Shown here: positions 1 through 9,463 of the stretch, piece after piece
How positions within the stretch are numbered: position 1 is the stretch's first letter
Layout: every line of letters begins with the position of its first letter
Assembly: GCA_900596015.1 (NCBI GenBank)
Contig: UVIF01000023.1
Span: forward strand, 496,001-560,000
From: Pseudomonas viridiflava
Lineage (GTDB): Bacteria; Pseudomonadota; Gammaproteobacteria; Pseudomonadales; Pseudomonadaceae
Direction of reading: 5' to 3'
DNA length: 64,000 bases
Made by a program: the position numbers and the translations under genes
The notes under the pieces: generated by a model
The model's input: only the letters and a program-made list of their open reading frames with translations
The model's database searches: none
What the model was told of the DNA's origin: nothing

Positions 1-27
1 TTCGCGGGCAGAGCCCGCTCCCACATA
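1..27. repeat. REP-type palindromic element (edge copy)
   Basis: The first bases carry one arm of a Pseudomonas REP-like unit: TTCGCGGGCAGAGCCCGCTCCCACA. The same unit in reverse complement occurs twice at 62661-62716, with one G fewer in the G run here. It lies just downstream of the helicase gene that ends at 36. The element may continue to the left of the window. Confidence 0.75.
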
Positions 28-35
28 GCCGGAAA

Positions 36-2285
36 CTAAACCGCCCACCATCGTGGAAACAGGCTCTTGACCCGCGCCTCGGCAAAGCGGTCGTCGATAA
101 GCACTACCACCCCCCTGTCGTCCTGACCACGGATCACCCGTCCTGCCGCCTGCACCACCTTGCACAAACCGGGATACAGGTAGGTGTAGTCATACCCCGA
201 ACCAAACAGGGTATTCATGCGCCCCTTGATCTGCTCGTTGACCGGGTTGAACTGGGCCAATCCAAGGGTAGCGATAAAAGCGCCGATCAAGCGCTTGCCG
301 GGCAAATCGATGCCCTCGCCAAACGCACCGCCAAGCACCGCAAAACCGACGCCCTGACTGCTCGAGGTGAAGCGGGCAAGAAAGTCACGCCGTGCGCCTT
401 CATCCATCTTGCGTGCCTGGGCCCACTGCTCGATGTTCGGGTAGCGCTCGGCCAACAGTGCCTCGACCTGCTGCAGGTAATCGAAACTGCTGAAGAACGC
501 CAGGTAATTGCCCGGCTGTGCCAGATACTGCTTGGCAATCAGTTCCACGATGGGCCCCAGCGAGGCTAGTCGATGGTTGAAGCGCGTGGAGATGTCGTCG
601 ACGATGCGCACTTCCAACTGCTCGGCACTGAACGGCGACTGCACGTCGATCCACGCATGGTCCTTGGGTAGCCCGAGCAGGTCGGCATAGTAGCGTCGCG
701 GGCTGAGCGTCGCGGAAAACAGAATGGCACTGCGTGCTGCGGCGATGCGCGGCCCCAGCAAGGGCGCCGGGACGATATTGCGCAGGCACAGCTGCGACTG
801 CACGCGCTTGCCCGAACCGTCGCGGCGAGTCACGTCGAATACATAGTGCTCATCGAACAGCTCGGCGACACGGGTGAACTGCAACGCCTGGAAATAGAAG
901 TCCAGCAGTTGCGGGTCGATGCCTTGGGGCTGTGCATTCATTTCGTCGCCAATCAGACTGATGCAGCGCAGCAGCGCCAGGATCAACTTGTCCGGCAGAC
1001 GCGCGTGCGCCTGGTATGGCCCCGATTGCTCGGCGTGCAGCGCGTTCCACTCCCGATTCACACGTTGCAGCGGACTCTTGAGCTTGCTTGGCGGCGCTGC
1101 GCGCACGGCCTGCAGCGTGCGCTGGTCGAGGGTGGCGCTGTACATGCCGCGCGCCCGCTCGACCAGATTATGCGACTCGTCGACCAGCACTGCCACACGC
1201 CACTGGCGCTCTTGAGCCAGACCGAACAGCAGGGCATTGAGGTCGAAATAGTAGTTGTAGTCGCCGATGACCACGTCCGCCCAACGGGCCAGTTCCTGGC
1301 TCAGGTAATACGGGCAGATGCGGTGCGCCAGGGCGGTCTGGCGCACCTGTGCCTGATCCAGGATCTGCAAGCGCACGGCGTCTTCGCGAGCCGCCGGCAG
1401 CCGGTCGTAGAAGCCCTTGGCCAATGGGCAGGATTCACCGTGACAGGCCTTGTCCGGATGCTCACAGGCCTTGTCCCGCGCGACCATTTCCAACGTGCGA
1501 AGCGGCAGGCCTGGCTGGCGATGCAATTGCGCCACGGCCTCCAGCGCCAGGGCACGACCGGGGCTTTTGGCGCTGAGAAAGAAAATCTTGTCCAGTTGCT
1601 GCGGGACCATCGCCTTGAGCAACGGAAACAGCGTGGCCAGGGTCTTGCCGATACCGGTGGTGGCCTGGGCCATCAGGCAGCGCCCGGTGCTGACCGCCTT
1701 GTAGACTGTTTCCGCCAATTCGCGCTGACCGACGCGAAAGGCCGCATGGGGGAAAGTCAGTGCCCGCAGCGCCGCATCGCGCTCGGCGCTACGGGCCAGC
1801 TCCTGACGCGCCCATTGCAGGAAGCGCGAACACAGCCGTTCGAAATGTGCCTCCAGCTCCTGCGCCTGGCACTGCTGGCTGAACACGGTCTGCTTGTCGT
1901 AATCGACATCGAAATACACCAGGGCAACGTCCATGCGCGTCAGCTGCAACTGCTGACACATCAGCCAGGCATAGACCTTGGCCTGGGCCCAATGCAATTG
2001 GCGATGATTGTCGCGCTGCAGGTCGAGGTCGCCGCGGTGGGTCTTGATCTCTTCCAGGCGGTTCAGCGCCGGGTCATAGCCATCGGCACGGCCGCGCACC
2101 TGCAACTCATGGTATTGGCCGCTGAGGGTGACTTCGCTCTGGTAGCCATCGCCGCGGCCCTGAGTCACCCGGCGATGGCCGAGCATGCCCTCCTGGGCCG
2201 ACGGCGAGGGTGTGAAGCGCAGGTCGAGGTCACCCACCTTCGCCGTGAACTCGCACAAGGCCCGTACGGCCACGGTGTAGCTCAC
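36..2285 (-). CDS. DinG/XPD-type Fe-S ATP-dependent DNA helicase with N-terminal PD-(D/E)XK-like domain
   Basis: Predicted 749-aa superfamily 2 helicase acting in DNA repair. Residues 60-110 look like a PD-(D/E)XK nuclease core: D68, then E79-I80-K81, then the QAKVYAW helix. The helicase part has Walker A ATTGIGKT (208-215), four cysteines C274, C281, C286 and C324 placed like the XPD/DinG Fe-S cluster, and the DESH box (369-372). The GTG start at 2285 is chosen because GTGA overlaps the stop of the upstream FAN1 gene, indicating translational coupling; the open frame extends much further upstream but only as an antisense shadow of FAN1. Together with FAN1 it forms a repair operon behind a LexA box at 3965-3980. 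Nuclease activity of the N-terminal domain is inference; the helicase family call is firm. Confidence 0.9.
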   Translation of the reverse strand: MSYTVAVRALCEFTAKVGDLDLRFTPSPSAQEGMLGHRRVTQGRGDGYQSEVTLSGQYHELQVRGRADGYDPALNRLEEIKTHRGDLDLQRDNHRQLHWAQAKVYAWLMCQQLQLTRMDVALVYFDVDYDKQTVFSQQCQAQELEAHFERLCSRFLQWARQELARSAERDAALRALTFPHAAFRVGQRELAETVYKAVSTGRCLMAQATTGIGKTLATLFPLLKAMVPQQLDKIFFLSAKSPGRALALEAVAQLHRQPGLPLRTLEMVARDKACEHPDKACHGESCPLAKGFYDRLPAAREDAVRLQILDQAQVRQTALAHRICPYYLSQELARWADVVIGDYNYYFDLNALLFGLAQERQWRVAVLVDESHNLVERARGMYSATLDQRTLQAVRAAPPSKLKSPLQRVNREWNALHAEQSGPYQAHARLPDKLILALLRCISLIGDEMNAQPQGIDPQLLDFYFQALQFTRVAELFDEHYVFDVTRRDGSGKRVQSQLCLRNIVPAPLLGPRIAAARSAILFSATLSPRRYYADLLGLPKDHAWIDVQSPFSAEQLEVRIVDDISTRFNHRLASLGPIVELIAKQYLAQPGNYLAFFSSFDYLQQVEALLAERYPNIEQWAQARKMDEGARRDFLARFTSSSQGVGFAVLGGAFGEGIDLPGKRLIGAFIATLGLAQFNPVNEQIKGRMNTLFGSGYDYTYLYPGLCKVVQAAGRVIRGQDDRGVVVLIDDRFAEARVKSLFPRWWAV

Positions 2286-3934
2286 GCGGGCTGTCCTGCC
2301 CACTCCACGTAGCAGACCTGCACCGGCAGTGCATGGCGGGCACAGAACTCCAGCCAGCGCAGTTGATTGTCCTGCAAGCGGTCGCCGGGCCCCTTGACCT
2401 CGATCATCAGGTAGCGACCTTCGGCGGGCCAGAACTGAATGAGGTCGGGCATGCCGGTACGGTTGGCCTTGACGTCTTCCAGCACGCGGTCGAAACAGTG
2501 TTTGAGGTGCTGCGCGGGAATACAGCCCAATGCAAGTTCGAGCAGGGTTTCGTCGAGCATGCCCCAGTGCACGAAAGGCGATTGCACGCCCAGCTTGTCC
2601 CGCCAGGTCTGGCGGATGGTGTGCTTGTAGCGCCCATCGTCGAGCTCGCCCAGACACGCGTCGAACAGCGCACTGCGACGCTGGCGGAAGTCGGGCTGAT
2701 GCAAGTCGGCCGGGCCGTTCTGGAACGGGTGGAAAAACGCCCCGGGCAACGGTGCGAAAATCGCCTTCCAGCACAGCAGGCCGAACAAGGCGTTGAACAA
2801 GGTGTTCTCGACATAGTGCACCGGCGCGTCGTCACTGTGCAGCGAGGCGGCCACCCGCCGCTCGACGCTCAAGCGCTGTTCGCAGAGCACTAGAGTCAGG
2901 TCCAGGCGCGCCACTTTTGCAGCGTGGCGCTTGGGCTGGGCAGGCAAACCCAGGTGCCGACGCAGGCGCGGCAGCATGCGCGGCAATTGCTGCGCCTCGG
3001 CCGGATTGAGCGGGGCCAGGCTGGCCTGTTCGGCCAATTCCAGCGCCTCGCTGTATTCACCAAGCAGCTCGAGCACGCGAATGATCCGCGCACGGGCCTG
3101 AGCGAACGCGCAGCTTCGGTACACCACCAGGGCTTGGTGCAGATCCTGCTGACGCTCGCAGGCATAGCCCAGGCGGAACAGCAGCTTTTGCCGACGGCTC
3201 TGCAACCAGGATTTGTCGGTAGTCACCGCCAGCAGTTGGCGGTGAATGTCTTCACACGGCAGCCCGGCCTCGATCGCTTCGCTGCACGCATGCAGGGCCA
3301 GCCCGGCTGCCACGTCGTCGCGGTGGGTCAGCCCCCGTGACTCGGGCGCCAGTTGCACTGCCTCGTAGCGATACACCCCCAGGTCGGCCAGCACGAACTC
3401 GGTCCAGCCTTGATGCAGATTGCCGAAGAACAGCAACCGCAGACGGTCACAGAGCGCCTGCACCGTCAGGCAGTAGAGCGTGTCGACCAACGTTGGACAC
3501 CAGCCCCGAAACGGCTGCACGGGCCAGTCGTGTTCTGCAAGCGCCAGCAGCAGTTGCGGCTTGGGCAGCGATGGCTTGGCGAGGTGGGTTGCGAAACAGC
3601 TGACGATCTCCGGCTTGAGCAACACCTCACCCACCTGCTGCAGCGTCAGCGGGGCTTGATCGGTTAGATAACCGCTGGCCAGCAGCGGTCGCGCCGCCGC
3701 GTCTGCACAGCCGATCTCGGCGTAGTCAAGGCGACTGGCGCGGAACATCTCGCCCTTGCGCATGATCATGCGCACCAACAGCGCCTGGGACGGCTGCGGC
3801 AGCGCGTCGAAACGCTGGATGAAGCTCAGTTCCTCGGCATCCAGCACGTCCAGGTAGCGTTGCTCCAGCCACGCCAGTACGCGGCGGAAATTGGCCAGGT
3901 AGTAGAAAGGGTCTTCGAGCGCTGCAAATGCCAC
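2282..3934 (-). CDS. FAN1-type VRR-NUC structure-specific nuclease
   Basis: A 550-aa protein of the length of Pseudomonas FAN1 homologues, which cut 5' flaps and help to unhook interstrand crosslinks. The C-terminal VRR-NUC (PD-(D/E)XK) active site is visible: G494-M-P-D497, then E512-V-K514-G-P-G-D and Q524. The long helical region before it fits the SAP/TPR-like part of the family. The start is a GTG at 3934, followed by AFAALEDPFYYLANF, which looks like the family N-terminus; the ribosome-binding site is weak. The 3' end overlaps the helicase start by 4 nt. The LexA-like palindrome 31 nt upstream suggests SOS control. Confidence 0.9.
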   Translation of the reverse strand: MAFAALEDPFYYLANFRRVLAWLEQRYLDVLDAEELSFIQRFDALPQPSQALLVRMIMRKGEMFRASRLDYAEIGCADAAARPLLASGYLTDQAPLTLQQVGEVLLKPEIVSCFATHLAKPSLPKPQLLLALAEHDWPVQPFRGWCPTLVDTLYCLTVQALCDRLRLLFFGNLHQGWTEFVLADLGVYRYEAVQLAPESRGLTHRDDVAAGLALHACSEAIEAGLPCEDIHRQLLAVTTDKSWLQSRRQKLLFRLGYACERQQDLHQALVVYRSCAFAQARARIIRVLELLGEYSEALELAEQASLAPLNPAEAQQLPRMLPRLRRHLGLPAQPKRHAAKVARLDLTLVLCEQRLSVERRVAASLHSDDAPVHYVENTLFNALFGLLCWKAIFAPLPGAFFHPFQNGPADLHQPDFRQRRSALFDACLGELDDGRYKHTIRQTWRDKLGVQSPFVHWGMLDETLLELALGCIPAQHLKHCFDRVLEDVKANRTGMPDLIQFWPAEGRYLMIEVKGPGDRLQDNQLRWLEFCARHALPVQVCYVEWAGQPA

Positions 3935-3964
3935 GTTTTCGCCAAACCAGTGTCATGAAAGCCA

Positions 3965-3980
3965 CTGTTTATACATACAG
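3965..3980 (-). promoter_or_regulatory. LexA (SOS) box upstream of the FAN1-helicase operon
   Basis: CTGTTTATACATACAG fits CTGT-N8-ACAG and differs from the idealised CTGTATATATATACAG at two inner positions. It lies 31 nt upstream of the GTG start of the FAN1 gene and in no coding region. The window has a second, independent LexA box at umuD (52613-52628) of the same design. Confidence 0.75.
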
Positions 3981-4018
3981 AAAAAAGCCAAGGCAATCGG
4001 AAATGGACCGATGGTGGA

Positions 4019-5422
4019 CTACACCTGGTGCGCTTTCAGGGCCACTGCCAGCGCTGCGGCGCAGCGCTCCCACTGCATCGCCGAGTGCCCGCAACCATTG
4101 AGGCGCAGGTGTTGATGGCAATGGCCCTGCAGGCTGAAGATGTCACCTGGGGCGATCAGCAGACGTTGTCTGCGCAGGTCCTCGTGGACGCCGCGCATGT
4201 CCACTGGGTACCGCGCCCGCGTCCATACACAGGCGCCACCGACGCTGCGTGTCAGTTGCAATCGTTCATTCAGCCGCGTGTGCAGGAGCGTAGTGAAGGC
4301 TGTCACCTGTTGCTGCAGGGCTTCGCGTTGCAGGTTCAGGTGATGGTCGTAGGCGCCGCTGCCGATGAACCGAGCGAGCGCCTTGTGGCGCAAGGGTGGC
4401 GCAGCCGTCACGCGCTGCAGGCAGTACTGCTGCAGGCTGCTCGGCCAATGCCGCGACAGCAGGTAGGCGAAAGGCGCCTCGGCGCCCATGACGGGTTGCA
4501 GCGAGCCGAAGATCAGCAAGCGTTGCGGTGCCACCAGTTCGCGAAAGCGCGGTACCGCCTCAAAGCACAGGTCGCCCTCGGTGTCATCCTCGGCCACCCA
4601 TACCCCGTGCCGCTCCAGCAGGCTGGCAATCGTGCGCTTGTCGGCGTCACTGATACAGGTGCCGTGGGGGCCATGAAAAGAGGCGCCCAGCACCATCAGG
4701 CGAACCTGGCGCCTGGCGAGCACTTCGCGCAGGCGCTGCATCGGCACCCGGCCGCGCTCATCGAGCACCAGCTCGATCACCCGCGCCCCGGCCTGCTGCA
4801 AGGTGCGCAGGATGCGCCAGCCGCACGGCACCAATACCACCACCACTGCGCCTTGCAGTTGCATGGCGGTCCAGGTCATGTGCAGCACGCTCGACAGGTC
4901 AGCGCCCAGGTAAACATGGTCGGCGCACCAGTGGTGGTCCAGGCAACGGGTGTAGCGCGCCGCCAGCGCATGGCGCAGCTCCAGTTCACCACACGGCTGG
5001 ACGATGCTCCCCAGCCCTGCCGGATAACGCCGGGCCAGCTCGACTTCGAACCTGAGCAGGGTTTTCAAGGCATCGGCCCGGGGCGGTGGTGCTGCACCAC
5101 TGAATACGTCCACACTGGACTGGCAGGCGCCGGCAAGTACCTGCTGGAGCAGATCGGGGCTGACCAGCGCCGGCCCGAAGGCTGTGGAGCCCCGTGCGTA
5201 GTAACCCGACTTGGCGATCGGCTCGATTCGGCCTTCGGCTTCGAGCAGCCCGTAGGCGGCCTGCACGGTGGAGACCGAAACATCCAGGGTTCGCCCCAGC
5301 GCCCGCAGGGATGGCAGCTTGACGCGCAGCCCTGGTTCGATCCCGTCGATCAGACGCAGCAGGTAACGGTAAACACCCTGATAGGCGAATGCGCCGGCCT
5401 TGTCCCTGGCAGCGCCGCTCAT
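4019..5422 (-). CDS. MocR/PdxR-like GntR-family regulator with degenerate aminotransferase domain
   Basis: A 467-aa protein with an N-terminal GntR winged helix (about residues 15-78) and a fold-type I aminotransferase-like domain. It aligns with the YdcR-like branch, which usually reads EDDVYGDL and GSFSKTLAPGYR. Here these are EDDTEGDL (278-285) and GSLQPVMGAEAP (306-317). The PLP-stacking tyrosine is E282, the Schiff-base lysine is P310 and the following arginine is also proline. PLP aldimine formation is therefore unlikely, so it may sense another ligand or none. The ATG at 5422 overlaps the stop of the upstream gene (ATGA), so the two are translationally coupled. A longer reading to 5812 would overlap that gene heavily and is rejected. 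Confidence 0.85.
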   Translation of the reverse strand: MSGAARDKAGAFAYQGVYRYLLRLIDGIEPGLRVKLPSLRALGRTLDVSVSTVQAAYGLLEAEGRIEPIAKSGYYARGSTAFGPALVSPDLLQQVLAGACQSSVDVFSGAAPPPRADALKTLLRFEVELARRYPAGLGSIVQPCGELELRHALAARYTRCLDHHWCADHVYLGADLSSVLHMTWTAMQLQGAVVVVLVPCGWRILRTLQQAGARVIELVLDERGRVPMQRLREVLARRQVRLMVLGASFHGPHGTCISDADKRTIASLLERHGVWVAEDDTEGDLCFEAVPRFRELVAPQRLLIFGSLQPVMGAEAPFAYLLSRHWPSSLQQYCLQRVTAAPPLRHKALARFIGSGAYDHHLNLQREALQQQVTAFTTLLHTRLNERLQLTRSVGGACVWTRARYPVDMRGVHEDLRRQRLLIAPGDIFSLQGHCHQHLRLNGCGHSAMQWERCAAALAVALKAHQV

Positions 5423-6732
5423 GGCAACCTGGGTCGCTGGTAGAGCCCTTGCAGGGTCGGCAAGGACAGCCCGCTGACCGATTCCAGCCACTGCGAGACC
5501 TGTGCTGAAACTCTTGAACCCCGCAGCCCGCTGTGCAGATGTGGCAGCGCCACTTGCATACCCGGATGGCACGCCTGCAGAAACGCTTCCAGGCGTGCCC
5601 CGCGATCGCTGAACGGGGCGTACACCGCACAACTCAGCTGCGCCGGGTCCATCCCGTACCACGTGGACAGGCGGGTCTGCATCTGTTCGGCAGCCCCCTC
5701 CACCTGTGCCCTGGACAGGTGGGGTGCCGCCCGGGTCGGGTTCGTACCCGCGCGGCCGAAACCGTTGCGGAAGGCCTCCAGCCCCTGCTCGAAGCTGCCC
5801 CCGTGCAGCCACTGGCTGCGCAGTCCGTACAGGTAGGCGAACCAGGCCAGTTGCGGATGCTGGATCTCGTGTCGGTCAAACAGTGGGAGCACCGGCTGGC
5901 AGCCCAGAAACTGCCACAGGGCGTCATCGGACGCCGATGGTTCACCGAGCAGATCATGCATACCCAGCAATCGCGCGCTGGCAGGAAGATCGCCGCGCTG
6001 GCCGCGGGGCATGCCCACGACGCCAGTACCCAGGCCCTGCAGACAGACACTGCCCTGCCAGTGTTCGCGAGGCACGGGCGATGCGCTCGCCCGGCGCCGC
6101 TCACGCATTGCCCACGCAACGAAATGTCGTCGCTGCAACACCGGTTGGTCGAGCACGATGGCATCGGCCGCGGCCGAGTAGCCCACCAATCGCTGATAGA
6201 CCCGTGCAATCGCTCGATAGCCCTGATTCTGCAGGTTGGCAGCGCTCAAGGAAGCGAATTCGTGGGCCGCGCTCAACAATTCGCTGCGGCAGCTCGATTG
6301 TCGGGAGTTGCCGCCTGCAAGGCGATACTCGTACGGCCACAGGGTATCGTCGGCGAACGTCAGCAGTTCGATGCGCGGATCGTCGTGCACAAACAGCGCA
6401 TTGCAGGCCCGCTGGATGTTGCCGTTGCGGACGTCGTCGAGCAGGGCTTGGCTGCTTACCGCCGCACGGATGAAGAATGTCGGTTGATGACGGGCAGCCA
6501 AGGTCAGTTGCGCTGCCCGCAGCAACGCCAGACCGCCATGGCCGGCCGTGCTGCCGCAGAGCCTGTAAACGACTCGATAGCCACCCAGTCGCTGGGCGCC
6601 ACCGGCGGCCGTCATCAAGCGCTGGATCAGTGGCTGTACCGCCACTCGCCGTGCTGGCGAGAAGGAACCGAGCAAACGCGACAACACCTGCTGGTAAACG
6701 CGATTCATGGCTTGCTGGTGCATTGCGCTCAT
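5419..6732 (-). CDS. Hypothetical protein coupled to the MocR-like regulator
   Basis: I do not recognise this 437-aa protein. It has no signal peptide and no clear membrane segment. It is rich in Arg, Leu and Gln and has no nucleotide-binding or metal motif that I can see. The start at 6732 (MSAMHQQAMNRVYQQ) has GGAAAG about 9 nt upstream. The frame is open to 6930, but the extra N-terminus (containing WCSCGF and repeated starts) looks non-coding. The stop overlaps the ATG of the MocR-like gene, so the two are probably made together and may act together. A weak CATAAT -10 lies at 6825-6830 on this strand. Confidence 0.6.
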   Translation of the reverse strand: MSAMHQQAMNRVYQQVLSRLLGSFSPARRVAVQPLIQRLMTAAGGAQRLGGYRVVYRLCGSTAGHGGLALLRAAQLTLAARHQPTFFIRAAVSSQALLDDVRNGNIQRACNALFVHDDPRIELLTFADDTLWPYEYRLAGGNSRQSSCRSELLSAAHEFASLSAANLQNQGYRAIARVYQRLVGYSAAADAIVLDQPVLQRRHFVAWAMRERRRASASPVPREHWQGSVCLQGLGTGVVGMPRGQRGDLPASARLLGMHDLLGEPSASDDALWQFLGCQPVLPLFDRHEIQHPQLAWFAYLYGLRSQWLHGGSFEQGLEAFRNGFGRAGTNPTRAAPHLSRAQVEGAAEQMQTRLSTWYGMDPAQLSCAVYAPFSDRGARLEAFLQACHPGMQVALPHLHSGLRGSRVSAQVSQWLESVSGLSLPTLQGLYQRPRLP

Positions 6733-7064
6733 TGCTGCTTTCCGAGTACTGGCCGAGAACCCACCGGACGACTGCCACACTTCGAAACGTGCTCGCACAG
6801 CCCCGAAGACGGGCATGGAGCGCGCATTATGAAGAGCCGTTTCCCAATTAAAAGATACAGAAAGCGGGCAACGGACAATGCAGATTGGCGGGCGCACGGC
6901 AAATCCGCACGAGCACCATGAGGCGCTCACGCCGGCGCCAGGCGCAATCGGATGAGTCTGAAAGAGAAGTGGAAAGGTCCTACAAAACTGCGTGAATCCG
7001 GGCTACTGACGCTTCAGAAAACAGGCGTCCCGCGCAGGAACGCCTTGCTTGCCGTGTCGGCCGG
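6733..7064. other. Intergenic region between hypothetical gene and oxidoreductase
   Basis: A 332-nt stretch without a convincing gene. It holds the upstream region of the 6732 gene: on the minus strand an AT-richer patch around 6825-6860 includes CATAAT (6825-6830), a possible -10. I see no repeat, terminator or RNA gene here. Confidence 0.5.
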
Positions 7065-8078
7065 TTACAGCTGCAGCGCGATGCGACCACCGCAGGGGCA
7101 TTCGTCCATGGCCTTGTGCGCCTCGACGAACTGGTCGAAGGGATACACCTTCGCGATTTGCGGCACCAGCACGCGGTCTGCCGTCATCTGGTTGATATCA
7201 CGCAGCGCGCGTTGCAAGGCCTCGGCATCCTGGACGATCCCCAGTTCCGGTTTGCCGAGGAAATTGCCCAGGCAATGTACATGGAACTGGATGTTCTTCT
7301 GGAACGCGGCACACGCGGGAAACGGCGTCTGGTTGCCGCCCTGCAAGCCATACAGGATCAAGCTGCCACGCGGTGCCAGGACGTCGCCGAGTACCGACAT
7401 CTGCGGCCCGCCCAAACCATCCAGAACCATGTCGACGCCGCGATTGCCGGTGAACTTGTCGATCTGCATGAGCAGGTCCTGTTCCTCGGTCACCACGACT
7501 TTCTCGGCACCCAGCGACAACAGGTAATCGCGCTCGGCCGGATTGCGCGTTGCGGCGACCACCTTCAGGCCCAAGGCCTTGCCCAACTGCACGAACGAAG
7601 GTCCGGCGCAGTGGCTGGCGTCGGTTACCAATGCAGTCTGCCCTGGCTTGGCACGGGCCAGTTCGGCGTACGCAAAGTAGGCGATCAGCAACGGCGTGTA
7701 ATGCACCGCTGCCTCGAGCGGCGAGAGAATGTCGGGATAACGCGTGAGGGCCGTGGCCGGCAACAGGATCATTTCGCCATAGACCGGGTACTCGTTGGGG
7801 CTTTCTGCGGGAAAGCTGGCGACCTTGTCGCCCACCGCGAAACCCTCGACCCCTTCGCCCAGCGCCGTGACCACGCCGGCCATTTCCTGACCGAGGCCCG
7901 CCGGCAGGCGTGCTTGCGAGGGCGCCAGGTTCTGCCGCCAGAGCACGTCGTACCAGCTGATACCGATCGCCTCGACACGTACCTGAACTTCGCCCGGAGC
8001 GGGCGATGCCACTGCATGCTCTTCGCAGGTCAAGACCTGCGCCGGACCAAATTTATGAAAACGGATCGTGCGGGACAT
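7065..8078 (-). CDS. Zinc-independent MDR-family oxidoreductase (quinone oxidoreductase-like)
   Basis: A 337-aa medium-chain dehydrogenase/reductase of the quinone-oxidoreductase/enoyl-reductase type. The N-terminal GroES-like domain contains PAGLGQEMAGVV and ALGEGVEGFAVGDKV. The central Rossmann domain has VTDASHCAGPSFVQLGKAL, where the family usually has a GGVG/AAGGVG nucleotide loop. The usual zinc-ligand pattern of alcohol dehydrogenases is absent. The ATG at 8078 (MSRTIRFHKFG) is a typical family start; the frame is open to 8210 but adds unrelated sequence. It is divergent from the LysR gene at 8309, which may regulate it. The substrate is unknown. Confidence 0.8.
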   Translation of the reverse strand: MSRTIRFHKFGPAQVLTCEEHAVASPAPGEVQVRVEAIGISWYDVLWRQNLAPSQARLPAGLGQEMAGVVTALGEGVEGFAVGDKVASFPAESPNEYPVYGEMILLPATALTRYPDILSPLEAAVHYTPLLIAYFAYAELARAKPGQTALVTDASHCAGPSFVQLGKALGLKVVAATRNPAERDYLLSLGAEKVVVTEEQDLLMQIDKFTGNRGVDMVLDGLGGPQMSVLGDVLAPRGSLILYGLQGGNQTPFPACAAFQKNIQFHVHCLGNFLGKPELGIVQDAEALQRALRDINQMTADRVLVPQIAKVYPFDQFVEAHKAMDECPCGGRIALQL

Positions 8079-8308
8079 CGCAAACCTCGCCTTGTAAACC
8101 TCTAATGCCATGAACTTTATCTGGGCATTCGCGCTTAAGCTATCAGCGCCTGTTAATAGTCGACATGCTTGCCATTGATTCGACCCTGCGGCCGCTCTGC
8201 GCAGCCGCACGAGGATGACCCAAACCGAAATTTTCCGGTGCAGGGTAGCAGCCTTTGCCCTTAAGATTCACGCCTGCACCTCTTCTTCATGTTCCAGCGG
8301 GCCTATAG

Positions 8309-9223
8309 ATGAACCGTAACGACCTGCGTCGCGTCGACCTGAACCTGTTGATCGTGTTCGAAACCTTGATGCATGAACGCAGTGTCACCCGCGCCGCCGA
8401 GAAGCTTTTTCTCGGCCAGCCGGCCATCAGTGCCGCCCTTTCACGCCTGCGCGGCCTGTTCGACGACCCGCTGTTCGTGCGCACCGGGCGCAGCATGGAA
8501 CCGTCGGCGCGGGCCATGGAGATCTTCGCCCTGCTGTCGCCGGCACTGGACTCCATCTCCACCGCCGTCAGCCGCGCCGCCGACTTCGACCCGGCCACCA
8601 GCAACGCGGTATTTCGCATCGGCCTGTCCGACGACGTCGAATTTGCCCTGCTGCCCATGCTGCTCAAGCGCATCCGCGCCGAAGCGCCAGGCATCGTACT
8701 GGTGATCCGTCGCGCCAACTACATCCTCATGCCCGCCCTGCTCGCCTCCGGGGAAATTTCCATCGGCGTCAGCTACACCGATGACCTGCCGGCCAACGCC
8801 AAGCGCAAGGTGCTGCGGCGCAACCGCCCCATGCTGCTGCGCGCCGACACCAAGCCGGGCAACCTCACTCTCGACGAGTTCTGCGCCCGCCCCCATGCGC
8901 TGGTGTCGTTCGCCGGCGACCTGAGCGGCTTCATCGACGAAGAGTTGAAGAAGCACGGCCGCACACGGCACGTAGTGTTGGCGGTACCGCAATTCAACGG
9001 CCTGAGCACCCTGCTCGCTGGCACCGACATCGTCGCCACCGTGCCCGACTACACCGCCGATTCGCTCACCGCTGCCGGCGGCGTGCGCGCCGAGCCGCTG
9101 CCGCTGGACACGCCGTCGTTCGAGCTGCACCTGGCCTGGAGGGGATCGCAGGATAACGACCCTGGGGAGCGGTGGTTGAGGTCGCGGATTCAGATGTTTT
9201 TTGGGGATCCGGATAGTCTCTAG
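8309..9223 (+). CDS. LysR-family transcriptional regulator
   Basis: A 304-aa LysR regulator. The winged helix is at residues 1-65 (RRVDLNLLIVFETLMHERSV...AAEKLFLGQPAISAALSRLR), followed by a two-lobed effector domain. The NodD/SyrM-like start (DLNLL.VFE.L) is typical of one LysR subgroup. The 230-nt gap to the divergent oxidoreductase at 8078 is the natural place for its operator, and that gene is the likely target. Downstream begins a stretch of different base composition with the HXS cassette. Confidence 0.88.
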   Translation: MNRNDLRRVDLNLLIVFETLMHERSVTRAAEKLFLGQPAISAALSRLRGLFDDPLFVRTGRSMEPSARAMEIFALLSPALDSISTAVSRAADFDPATSNAVFRIGLSDDVEFALLPMLLKRIRAEAPGIVLVIRRANYILMPALLASGEISIGVSYTDDLPANAKRKVLRRNRPMLLRADTKPGNLTLDEFCARPHALVSFAGDLSGFIDEELKKHGRTRHVVLAVPQFNGLSTLLAGTDIVATVPDYTADSLTAAGGVRAEPLPLDTPSFELHLAWRGSQDNDPGERWLRSRIQMFFGDPDSL

Positions 9224-9463
9224 GCGTCGTCGAGTCGGCTGTTTATCTGATCATTTTGCTTTCCACAAACCATGGCACTGCAATTCTGGTGGATTGCCAC
9301 ATGAGGTACATCTGGGGTCCGTGGTTCGGATGATTTGAAAATAGCGGGTGCACCATCTGCAATGCTCGACAACTGCAGGAGATTGTAAAAAAAGATGATG
9401 GCATAACGCCCTGGCAACCGGCAGAATCCACATGTTCTCAACGGATTTGAAGGACCGCTTCCG
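9224..9463. other. Upstream region of the hxs cassette
   Basis: 240 nt, visibly richer in A/T than the flanking genes, with no ORF of its own. TTGAAA (9335-9340), then 17 nt, then TGCAAT (9358-9363) is a weak sigma-70 candidate. A GAAGGA ribosome-binding site (about 9448-9453) precedes the hxsD start at 9464. The left boundary of the acquired segment probably lies in this stretch. Confidence 0.4.

Noticed and set aside
846..2312. 488-aa open frame on the plus strand
   Set aside because: It mirrors the helicase gene, whose motifs are unambiguous; composition is typical of a shadow frame.
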